5,763 nucleotides of DNA from Pseudomonadota bacterium (GTDB lineage: Bacteria; Pseudomonadota; Gammaproteobacteria; Acidiferrobacterales; Acidiferrobacteraceae), in the NCBI GenBank assembly GCA_021795255.1, contig JAJYPQ010000286.1, forward strand, positions 1-5,763, written 5' to 3'. Below the pieces are notes generated by a model, which was not told where the DNA came from, did not search any database, and worked only from the letters and a program-made list of their open reading frames with translations. Shown piece after piece: positions 1-5,763 of the stretch (position 1 is the first letter of the stretch; each line of letters starts with the position of its first letter). The position numbers were made by a program, and so were the translations under genes.

Positions 1-224
1 GGGCGCGCGTCGCGGATCGGGAAACCGCGCTCGATGCAACCCGGGCGGCCCAAGGTCAGGAGCCCGATGCGCTGCAAAAGGCCCGTGAGCAGGTGCGGTC
101 AGAACACCCACAACAGCAGGAAACCCATGAGGTCCATGAGGTCGAGAGGGATCAGGAGTCGGGCCGGACGCCAGCCCAGCGCCCGAAGCGTGCGCGGGAA
201 ATGGATCTCGATCTGGAAATGTAG
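1..224 (+). CDS. C-terminal fragment of a hydrophilic protein, possibly a conjugative relaxase
   Basis: An open frame enters from the left edge (first full codon at base 3) and ends at TAG 222-224, giving 73 residues. The piece is rich in Gln, Glu, Arg and Ala, has no hydrophobic segment, and looks like a disordered or coiled-coil tail. It contains the duplicated tripeptide HEVHEV and ends in a basic stretch followed by MDLDLEM. No catalytic motif falls within the window, so the family cannot be read directly. The relaxase suggestion rests on context: it lies just upstream of a TraD/TrwB-type coupling protein, and in R388-like and F-like systems the coupling protein and relaxase genes are neighbours. 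Large relaxases often end in low-complexity charged tails. It could equally be another cytoplasmic transfer or DNA-processing protein. The reading frame is fairly secure; the function is a weak inference. Confidence 0.55.
   Translation, partial: ARVADRETALDATRAAQGQEPDALQKAREQVRSEHPQQQETHEVHEVERDQESGRTPAQRPKRAREMDLDLEM
126..143 (+). repeat. Perfect 9-bp tandem duplication inside the upstream gene tail
   Basis: The 9-mer CATGAGGTC occurs twice back to back (126-134 and 135-143). It is in frame and encodes His-Glu-Val twice. It looks like a small slippage duplication in a low-complexity protein tail, tolerated because it keeps the frame. Confidence 0.8.
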
Positions 225-262
225 GGGCGATTTTCGTTGAGCCCCTGATAGTGAAGGCAAAC

Positions 263-270
263 GGAGGTGA
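263..270 (+). promoter_or_regulatory. Strong Shine-Dalgarno for the 122-residue protein
   Basis: GGAGGTGA at 263-270 is an almost perfect anti-16S complement, five bases before the ATG at 276. It decides the start: an in-frame GTG at 267 lies inside this site and so cannot be its initiation codon. The strength suggests the small protein is made efficiently, and possibly the coupling protein as well through coupled translation. Confidence 0.85.
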
Positions 271-275
271 CACCT

Positions 276-644
276 ATGACACAGAAACAGAAGTCTGACC
301 TAACGGACAACGAGCGCGTCCGCTTGCAGTTTGCAAAACTGCGCGCGCTGATTGCGGAGCCCAGCGCGAAGCCAGAGGGGCGCGCGCGGCGTGCGGATCT
401 TAAAGACCTGGGTTTGCTGGGATACCCAGATAACGTGAGGGTGAAATACGACACCGATGCCGTGGACGCCCTTTTCCGGGCGAGCGGCTGGTCCGACTAT
501 CAAATGTGGTTGCTCGCCTACGCAATTTCGGTGGAGTACCAGGGCCCTAACGCGGTTCGTGAGATCCAAAAACTTTCACGCGCCGACGCGCTTTGGGCCA
601 GACACCTCGCAACGAGCGAGCCACAGCGGGGGGGTGCCCAATGA
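276..644 (+). CDS. Hypothetical 122-residue soluble protein encoded just before the coupling protein
   Basis: I do not recognise this protein. It has 122 residues starting at ATG 276, chosen because of the strong ribosome binding site at 263-270. There is no signal peptide and no membrane segment. Residues 1-45 are strongly charged and probably helical, with a basic patch (GRARRADLKD, residues 35-44). Residues 58-112 look like a compact helical domain with aromatic residues, including motifs SGWSDYQMWLL (70-80) and ISVEYQGPNAVREI (84-97). Its TGA overlaps the ATG of the coupling protein gene (ATGA, 641-644), so the two are very likely translated together. That tight link suggests an accessory role, such as an adaptor or chaperone for the coupling protein or a relaxosome component, but no motif proves it. 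The last codons cross a run of seven G that also serves as the next gene's ribosome binding site. The gene is very probably real; its function is unknown. Confidence 0.85.
   Translation: MTQKQKSDLTDNERVRLQFAKLRALIAEPSAKPEGRARRADLKDLGLLGYPDNVRVKYDTDAVDALFRASGWSDYQMWLLAYAISVEYQGPNAVREIQKLSRADALWARHLATSEPQRGGAQ
628..636 (+). promoter_or_regulatory. G-rich ribosome binding site and start/stop overlap of the coupling protein gene
   Basis: Seven G followed by TG (628-636) lie a few bases before ATG 641 and can serve as a Shine-Dalgarno. The ATG shares bases with the upstream TGA (ATGA at 641-644), a typical translational-coupling arrangement. An in-frame start at 593 would extend the protein by 16 residues, deep inside the preceding gene. 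The site here and the overlap favour 641. Confidence 0.7.
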
Positions 645-2707
645 GCGGGCTGAATGATCCAAACTCGCATGGGCTGCGGACCGAAACCTCCGCAGTGGCC
701 GGCGCCCTGGCCGCTGTCGGCGGCTGGGTTAGTGGGGTGCAGGCGGTGCTCCATATATATGATGGTCGGGTGTTGGGGTTGTTAGGTCTCTGGCGGCTCG
801 TCGTCGCCTATGGCCCTCTTCTCCGCCCCTGGGGATGGTTGGGAGCCATCCCCGTTACCATCGCCGTGATGGTGGGTGTGGCGTCCGCGGTGGGCGTCTG
901 GCGGTTCCTCACCATCCCTTCTGAGCGCCATATTCGTGGCTACGTTTTGCACCGCGACCCAAAACCGATCGCATGGGCTCTTAAGCCCCCAAATGGCGAG
1001 CCGGTGGGGATCAGCATTCACCCCGCGATACCGATCTCGCAGAGACAAGAAGTCACGCACTTCATGGTGGTTGGCGGGACGGGTGCGGGCAAAACGACCA
1101 TTCTTTGGCCTTGGGTTCAGCAGGCGATAACGCGAGGCGACTTGATTTTGATCTTCGACTCGAAAGGCGATTTCACCCAAAAGATCCCCGAGCCTTTCAC
1201 GCTTTTGTCCCCAACAGACGCGCGCTCAAGCCGCTGGGTCCTTGGGCGCGATATCCGCACGCCGCTCGAAGCGCACGCGCTTGTGGCCACTTTGATTCAG
1301 GAACCACCGGGCGGGTCAAAGTCCGACCCGATGTGGATGCAGGGAAGTCGCGCGTTGCTGGCAGGTCTCGTCATCGATTTGCAAACCCGGTACCAGGAAA
1401 AGTGGGGTATGGCGCATCTGGCCTACGAGTGTGCGGCGGCGCTGTCGGATTTCGAGCGCCTTCAAAGTGTCATTGCCCGCGAGGCGCCGCTCTGCGTCAC
1501 GCTGCTCGGCGGTCCCGATGCTGAGGGGCCTAACCGAACGACTATGGGGTTTCTTACTCAAATCGTCACCAGCCTTACGAACGTCATCCATTTGGGTGTG
1601 GCGGCCAACGACCACGCCAAGAATCCGGGATGGAGCGTACGCGGATGGTTGGCGGGAAAGACCCCGCCCACCGTTGTGGTGGGGTTTCGGAGCGAACAGT
1701 CGAAGCTGATGAGCCAATCGTGGGCGGCTTCGATCATCGAGCGCGTGGTACTGCAGGTCGGCGGTATGCCCGACGCGGCACCGGAGCAGCGCCGGATATG
1801 GCTTGTCATCGACGAGGCTCCGGAGGCCGGTTACATTCCTTCCATAACGACGGCATTAACAACGCTTCGCAGTAAAGGCGCGCGCGTCGTGGTGGGGTTC
1901 CAGACGCTCGCAGGGGTAAGGAAAGGGTATGACAGAGATATCGCGCAAATTTGGGAAGGCCAGTGCGACATCAAGATCATCGGCAAGTTGACGGCGGGCG
2001 CGGACCAAGAGTGGGCCTCGCGGCTGCTTGGGGATCGCGAGGTTGAGCGCTACCAGCACCAAATTTCCCAACAGGCCGGAAGCGACCAGCGCGGTCAACA
2101 CAGCTCTTCTTGGCAACGCATCAGGGAACCTATTTTAATGCCCGCGTCTTTTGGGCAGGAGCTTGGCATGCAGGTCGATCGGCGGGGCCGCCTTCGTGGT
2201 CCCCGCGCGTTGATGTTCGGAGGCGGCCAAGCCGCCATCCTGGATTGGCCGCTGACCCCCCGTACCGTATTACGCGAGCCGGTCGTGGACGCCCGTTGGA
2301 TACGGCCTGGCTACAAGCCGCCCGCATGGGGCAAGACCCCGCCCGACATAGCGGCCCCGCCGGCCAGCGCAGCGCCAGCCCAGCCGGACCAGAAAAAGAA
2401 AAAGGAACAGGCGCAAGCCGTCACAGTGACGAATCCCCAACCGACCCAAGATATGGATTTGCCAGCGACAGCTATAAAGCCGGAGCCGGGCATTGGCGAT
2501 CACGTTGCTGAAGATCTGGTTGGGCACGTCTTGGACATGGCCCTGCCTGGCGCCAGCCTGGCGGCGAAGATTTTGGGATTGACCTCTCAGGCTCAGGGCG
2601 CGGCGGCCACTTCTCAACAACAGCAGCCCGGCATGGCGGCGCCGCCAGCCCAAGAGCAAGACCGGGAAGACCAGGAGCAGGAGCGCGACCAGGAGCAGGA
2701 GCCGTAA
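641..2707 (+). CDS. traD: Type IV coupling protein, TraD/TrwB (VirD4) type ATPase
   Basis: This 688-residue protein is a conjugative coupling ATPase. Such proteins form hexamers at the inner membrane, bind the relaxase-DNA complex and drive it into the secretion channel. Two hydrophobic segments lie near residues 43-60 and 67-90. Then come ERHIRG (95-100), a TraD-like conserved patch, and IPISQRQEVTHFMVVGGTGAGKTT (130-153 region), which carries the Walker A motif at 145-152. LILIFDSKGDF (168-178) resembles the family's post-Walker strand. Walker B is IWLVIDEAPE (386-395), with the acidic pair D391/E392. RSKGARVVVGFQT (410-422) and LLGDREVER (462-470) match conserved C-terminal motor motifs of TraD/TrwB. 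From about residue 565 the chain is a low-complexity tail (Pro/Ala, then QKKKKEQ, and a Q/E/D/R-rich end), interrupted by a more ordered-looking stretch at 615-650. Such tails in F TraD are involved in substrate or accessory contacts; here that is inference. All core motifs are intact, and the length is normal for the family. Confidence 0.93.
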   Translation: MSGLNDPNSHGLRTETSAVAGALAAVGGWVSGVQAVLHIYDGRVLGLLGLWRLVVAYGPLLRPWGWLGAIPVTIAVMVGVASAVGVWRFLTIPSERHIRGYVLHRDPKPIAWALKPPNGEPVGISIHPAIPISQRQEVTHFMVVGGTGAGKTTILWPWVQQAITRGDLILIFDSKGDFTQKIPEPFTLLSPTDARSSRWVLGRDIRTPLEAHALVATLIQEPPGGSKSDPMWMQGSRALLAGLVIDLQTRYQEKWGMAHLAYECAAALSDFERLQSVIAREAPLCVTLLGGPDAEGPNRTTMGFLTQIVTSLTNVIHLGVAANDHAKNPGWSVRGWLAGKTPPTVVVGFRSEQSKLMSQSWAASIIERVVLQVGGMPDAAPEQRRIWLVIDEAPEAGYIPSITTALTTLRSKGARVVVGFQTLAGVRKGYDRDIAQIWEGQCDIKIIGKLTAGADQEWASRLLGDREVERYQHQISQQAGSDQRGQHSSSWQRIREPILMPASFGQELGMQVDRRGRLRGPRALMFGGGQAAILDWPLTPRTVLREPVVDARWIRPGYKPPAWGKTPPDIAAPPASAAPAQPDQKKKKEQAQAVTVTNPQPTQDMDLPATAIKPEPGIGDHVAEDLVGHVLDMALPGASLAAKILGLTSQAQGAAATSQQQQPGMAAPPAQEQDREDQEQERDQEQEP
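2669..2704 (+). repeat. Two 18-bp tandem repeats at the 3' end of the coupling protein gene
   Basis: The unit GACCAGGAGCAGGAGCGC (2669-2686) is followed at once by a second copy (2687-2704) that differs at one base near its end. In frame, they encode DQEQER then DQEQEP, the last residues before TAA 2705-2707. The repeat makes the acidic/glutamine C-terminus and could vary in copy number without breaking the frame. Confidence 0.85.
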
Positions 2708-2747
2708 GGTTCGGATTTCGCCGAGCCCCGGATAGTAGGAACACAGC

Positions 2748-2753
2748 GAGGAG
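2748..2753 (+). promoter_or_regulatory. Shine-Dalgarno of the DotA/TraY-family gene, in a 52-bp gap
   Basis: GAGGAG at 2748-2753 lies six bases before ATG 2760 and supports that start. The rest of the gap (2708-2747) holds only a weak inverted repeat (TTCGG / CCGAG, 2710-2725) with no T-tract, and no convincing promoter boxes. Transcription probably reads through from the coupling protein gene. Confidence 0.75.
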
Positions 2754-2759
2754 TACGGT

Positions 2760-5465
2760 ATGACCGGCACCCATAATAGAACAAGCCTGATCGCAGCCAT
2801 CATTCTCCTGGTCAGCGCCTGCGCCGCTTCTCCGGCCTTCGCGGGGGTAGCCCCTGCGGCACCCGCGATGAACGCGGCCAGCGCCTCTTACGCGCCGGCC
2901 AGCGTCACACTGCCCGCCCTGGCCCCGGGGTCATCCAACGGAAACCTGTTTGGTTTCATCTTTTACCCGCTCGCGCCCCAGGACTTGGGCTACAACCTCC
3001 TGCAGCGGATATTCGGGCCTGAAGTGACGACGATCGCGCACGGCGGCATCTTGTCCGCATCGGCGTCTTCTTCGGGAACATCTGCGACCTCAGGGGCCGG
3101 CAGTGTGCTGGCCGCGGGCTTCGGCGTCATGAATACCGGGATTCTGCTCATCGTCGCACTCATGACCTTGTTCGGCTCCCTCACGAGCATCCTCCACACC
3201 GCCAATCGGGGTGAATGGATGGGCAAAAGCGGATCCCTTTTCTGGGCGCCGGTCCGCGTCATCATCGGCGCAGGCTCCCTGATGCCGGTATTCGGCGGGT
3301 ATTCCCTCATCCAGGCCCTGGTCCTGTGGGGCACCATGGCGGGCATGGGGATCGCCAACAAGGCCGCTGACGTCATGATTCAGGCGTTCGTGAGCCGGCC
3401 TGCGGTCGTAGCCCCCTCGTCGCCGGCCGGGACCAGCATGGCCGCCGCCTTGTTGGCCAGTCAGTCCTGTGCGGCCTACTACAACGCCCATGCCGGCGCG
3501 CAGTTGAACAACTACAACCCGGCCAAGGCCACGCCCGACCAGTGGTACGTCGACGAGTTGACCACCGCGGCGGCCGGGGGCAGTACCTCTGCCACGCTTA
3601 GCACGCCTCAAGGCGGGACGATCTGGAGCCGCACTCTCAAGAATACTTCCACGTCCGACGTAACCGAAGTCCAGTGGGTTCATATCAAGAACCCGCAGAC
3701 CTATAAGGCGCTGACCGTTCCCGCCTCGGCGGATATCTGTGGTGGGGTCGGCTATCGCGTGCCGCTCAATCTTCCCAGCCACGGCTTTACCTCCGGGTTG
3801 TTGGGACAGGTCAACAACCCTGCGTCCCTGCGCGAGGCGCAGAATTTGATGTTCAGCGCCGATGCCCAAGGCCTCCAGGCTGCGGCCGCTGATACGGCCC
3901 CGCTCGCGGCGCTCTTAGGCTCCGGGCGCGCCCCGATCGACGCCCATACGGGCGGACTGGTGATCCCCTCGCCCGCGTATCCGGCGGGCACCGTACCGCC
4001 GCAGGCCGTGGCCGGCGGCGCAGTCGTGCCGCAAGTGACGCCGTCTAAGCCCTACGCCCCGACCGTGGCGCAGATTCAGGGCGCCGAACAGACGTTCGCG
4101 CAAGCGGCGCAGGCCTTCGACGCCCCGATCGACCAGGCCAGCAGCGGCGTCCTCCGCATGTTGGTCGGCCAGGCCAACACCCAAAAGATTGTCACGCTCG
4201 TGCAAAAGGAGGGGTGGCTGACTATAGGCGGCCTCTGGCTCAACCTGGCGCGCATGGACCAGAGCGACCACAACCTGGCCTCACCCCACACCTCTTCATC
4301 CCCTCCGTCGCTCAAGACCCTGGCGGCCGCCTCGCGCGGCAAACAAGTCATTCTGCAGGCCGAGGCGATCGGTGCCCACCCCTCCACCGCCTTAGGAAGG
4401 CTGATCGGCGCGTCCGCGCGATCCACACAATCGCAGGGCCTTGTCAGCCGCATCTGGGGAAAGGTTAAGAGCGATGCGTCGGGCCTGGTGTCGCGCGTGC
4501 TAATGATCCCGGTCGAGGCCATCTTGTACGTCTTCCTGGGATCGAGCGGCGGATGGGGTAACGCCCACCAAACGGTATGGGGCGCAGCCAGCGCCCTGTC
4601 CTCCGGAAACCCCCTCATCCTCTTTATGGAGGCGGGGCAACTGATGTTGACGATCGCGGGCGGGCTTATGATCACTTGGCTGGCGGTCAAGGTTCTCTCC
4701 GGTCCGGCCGCCAAGGCCGCCAGCTCCCTGGCCGGCGGCCCTTTGGGCGCGGTGTTCGGTGGCGTGGTCGCCGATGTGGTCGCCAAGCTCCTGAAGGGCT
4801 TTCTCGCCATCGCTTTTACCCTGATCGCAGGTTTTCTGATCGGCGGGTTTGCTCTCGCGATATGGCTTCCCGCGCTCCCCTTAATCGCCTTCTTGTCGGC
4901 GGCCATGGGTTGGATGCTGATGGTGGCCGAAGCCATGATCGCAGCCCCCCTCTGGGCCGCCGCCCACGTCTCCTTTGAGGGTGAGGGCTGGGCGCCCCAA
5001 CGCGCCCAGATGGGCTACCAGATGGTGGCCGGGCTTGTGCTGCGTCCGATCCTGATCACAATCGGCGCTTTCCTCGCTATGGCGCTCATGGAGGCCGCCG
5101 CCTGGCTTGTCGGCATCTCCTTCCTGGGATATGCCTCGTCCTACATTAACGGCACGCAGTCGATCACCCAGGCCCTTGAGGCCAACGGGCTCGTGATCGT
5201 CCTGATCGGGATGCTGATCTACGTCTGCACACACGCCGTGAAGGTCATGACCATCCTCCCGGACCGGGTTCTGAAATGGATCGGGGGCGGCCAGGACGCC
5301 CTGGGCGCGGCCAGCGACATGCAAGGGCACATGAACAAAGTGATGGGTGTGGTGGTCGCTTCCGCCAAGCCAGACGCGGGCCCTGGCAAGAAAACAGGCG
5401 GGGGCATCGGTGGCAACGGGACGGGCGGGGTCACCCCGATCGACAAAGAGGCGGGGCCGCAGTGA
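2760..5465 (+). CDS. traY: DotA/TraY-family polytopic inner-membrane protein of a type IVB-like transfer system
   Basis: The 901-residue protein starts with a signal-like segment: basic N-terminus, hydrophobic core 9-23, then SPAFA before G29, a good signal peptidase I site. Hydrophobic helices follow near 122-146 and 162-196. Family hallmarks are FWAPVRVIIGAGSLMPVFGGYS (161-182 region), matching the 'PxRxxxGxxLxPxxxGYS' pattern of DotA/TraY, and APLWAAAH (728-736) followed by GEGW and MGYQMVAGLVLRPILITIG (751-769), the conserved C-terminal membrane block. Further helices lie near 580-594, 618-645, 677-704, 706-735, 757-788 and 808-828. Between the two membrane clusters is a large, mostly hydrophilic domain (about 200-575), presumably periplasmic, with a lone cysteine pair, C237 and C327. 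The C-terminus is Gly/Lys-rich. DotA of Legionella (about 1050 residues) and TraY of IncI plasmid R64 (about 750) bracket its length. DotA is needed for Dot/Icm secretion and TraY for conjugation; this protein probably forms part of the membrane channel assembly. Its ATG is supported by GAGGAG, and the gene follows the coupling protein gene in the same direction. Confidence 0.92.
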   Translation: MTGTHNRTSLIAAIILLVSACAASPAFAGVAPAAPAMNAASASYAPASVTLPALAPGSSNGNLFGFIFYPLAPQDLGYNLLQRIFGPEVTTIAHGGILSASASSSGTSATSGAGSVLAAGFGVMNTGILLIVALMTLFGSLTSILHTANRGEWMGKSGSLFWAPVRVIIGAGSLMPVFGGYSLIQALVLWGTMAGMGIANKAADVMIQAFVSRPAVVAPSSPAGTSMAAALLASQSCAAYYNAHAGAQLNNYNPAKATPDQWYVDELTTAAAGGSTSATLSTPQGGTIWSRTLKNTSTSDVTEVQWVHIKNPQTYKALTVPASADICGGVGYRVPLNLPSHGFTSGLLGQVNNPASLREAQNLMFSADAQGLQAAAADTAPLAALLGSGRAPIDAHTGGLVIPSPAYPAGTVPPQAVAGGAVVPQVTPSKPYAPTVAQIQGAEQTFAQAAQAFDAPIDQASSGVLRMLVGQANTQKIVTLVQKEGWLTIGGLWLNLARMDQSDHNLASPHTSSSPPSLKTLAAASRGKQVILQAEAIGAHPSTALGRLIGASARSTQSQGLVSRIWGKVKSDASGLVSRVLMIPVEAILYVFLGSSGGWGNAHQTVWGAASALSSGNPLILFMEAGQLMLTIAGGLMITWLAVKVLSGPAAKAASSLAGGPLGAVFGGVVADVVAKLLKGFLAIAFTLIAGFLIGGFALAIWLPALPLIAFLSAAMGWMLMVAEAMIAAPLWAAAHVSFEGEGWAPQRAQMGYQMVAGLVLRPILITIGAFLAMALMEAAAWLVGISFLGYASSYINGTQSITQALEANGLVIVLIGMLIYVCTHAVKVMTILPDRVLKWIGGGQDALGAASDMQGHMNKVMGVVVASAKPDAGPGKKTGGGIGGNGTGGVTPIDKEAGPQ

Positions 5466-5763
5466 TGGGCCGCATGCGCTTTGGCAACGGCGCGGGCTCC
5501 GCGCCTTTCCCATCGGCGATCGTTGTGTTGCAGAAAGCTGGCTCATCCCATCCCAAAAAACGGCCGCCTGAGAAGCCCCACAAGCCACGATCTCACCCCG
5601 ACCCTTACCACCAGTACCCCCATTCTAGGCCTTTAACCCCGGCATCCGCGCTCGTTCTCCATTCGTCTCCGTGGTCCTGCAAGCCCCGGCTCTCGCCCCC
5701 ATGCCGCGTCCGTTCGCGTCTCCCTCACAAGGTCCACGCCAGCGATAAAGCCGCTGTCATGTC
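5465..5763 (+). CDS. Possible start of a further coupled gene, cut by the window edge
   Basis: ATG 5465-5467 shares a base with the DotA/TraY stop (TGATG), and a G-rich stretch (GCGGGG, 5451-5456) lies eight bases upstream as a possible ribosome binding site. From there the frame stays open for 99 codons to the window end without a stop. The first 25 residues (MGRMRFGNGAGSAPFPSAIV and on) look plausible. The rest is dominated by Pro, Ser, His and Arg, without any recognisable domain, signal peptide or membrane segment. Such composition is also typical of non-coding or antisense reading of GC-rich DNA, and from about 5575 the + strand is much richer in C than G, unlike the genes before it. No function can be assigned. 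It is either a short basic/proline-rich protein coupled to the DotA/TraY gene, or the non-coding end of the operon facing something on the minus strand. Confidence 0.35.
   Translation, partial: MGRMRFGNGAGSAPFPSAIVVLQKAGSSHPKKRPPEKPHKPRSHPDPYHQYPHSRPLTPASALVLHSSPWSCKPRLSPPCRVRSRLPHKVHASDKAAVM

Noticed and set aside
267..275. GTG 267 as start of the 122-residue protein
   Set aside because: The codon lies within the Shine-Dalgarno GGAGGTGA, so ATG 276 is the proper start.
593..640. Upstream in-frame ATG for the coupling protein at 593
   Set aside because: It lies 52 bases inside the preceding gene without a good ribosome binding site, while ATG 641 has a G-rich site and the typical ATGA overlap.
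748..764. AT-rich stretch CCATATATATGATGG as a promoter
   Set aside because: It lies within the coupling protein's N-terminal coding region with no matching -35 element, and the gene is already explained by coupling to the upstream gene.
2710..2725. Short inverted repeat in the 52-bp gap as a terminator
   Set aside because: The stem is four to five pairs with no T-run, too weak for an intrinsic terminator; read-through into the DotA/TraY gene is more likely.
3090..4936. Long minus-strand open frames inside the DotA/TraY gene (about 260 and 286 codons)
   Set aside because: High G+C makes stop codons rare on the opposite strand; the + strand frame carries clear family motifs, and the antisense products have none.
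5426..5438. CGGGG-TCA-CCCCG hairpin near the DotA/TraY stop as a terminator
   Set aside because: The stem is only five base pairs, no T-tract follows, and it lies inside the coding sequence.
4881..5588. Long minus-strand open frame (235 codons) across the end of the DotA/TraY gene
   Set aside because: It lies mostly antisense to a well-supported membrane protein gene, is rich in Gly, His, Arg and Asp as antisense frames of GC-rich DNA are, and shows no domain.

Overview
This GC-rich window (G+C about 60% or a little more, by eye) is part of a conjugative DNA-transfer (type IV secretion) gene cluster, transcribed left to right on the + strand. The compact, overlapping genes and their families point to a plasmid or an integrative conjugative element of a GC-rich proteobacterium. 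The sequence does not fix the species. No rRNA, tRNA, CRISPR array, insertion sequence, recognisable oriT, strong promoter or strong terminator was seen.

Layout. Bases 1-224 hold the last 73 codons of a gene that begins outside the window. It is a hydrophilic Q/E/R-rich tail and, judging by position, possibly the C-terminus of a conjugative relaxase. After a 51-base gap with a near-perfect Shine-Dalgarno sequence comes a 122-residue soluble protein of unknown function (276-644). Its stop codon overlaps the start of the next gene (ATGA, 641-644). That gene (641-2707) encodes a 688-residue type IV coupling protein of the TraD/TrwB type: two N-terminal membrane helices, Walker A and Walker B motifs, and a long low-complexity charged tail. 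A 52-base gap with a good ribosome binding site leads to a 901-residue DotA/TraY-family polytopic inner-membrane protein (2760-5465). An open frame starts at the DotA/TraY stop (TGATG, 5463-5467) and runs off the right end. It may be a further coupled gene, but its composition is not convincing.

How the genes work together (inference from the families). A relaxase would nick and pilot the transferred strand. The coupling protein would recruit the relaxase-DNA complex and energise its delivery to the secretion channel. The DotA/TraY protein belongs to the membrane part of type IVB (IncI/Dot-Icm-like) secretion machines. The most notable point is the pairing: a coupling protein with TraD/TrwB-type (F/R388-like) features lies directly next to a DotA/TraY gene of the IncI/Dot-Icm world. 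This suggests a mosaic transfer system. The unknown 122-residue protein, tied translationally to the coupling protein and separated from it by a G7 run in slippery phase, is the most promising undescribed component.
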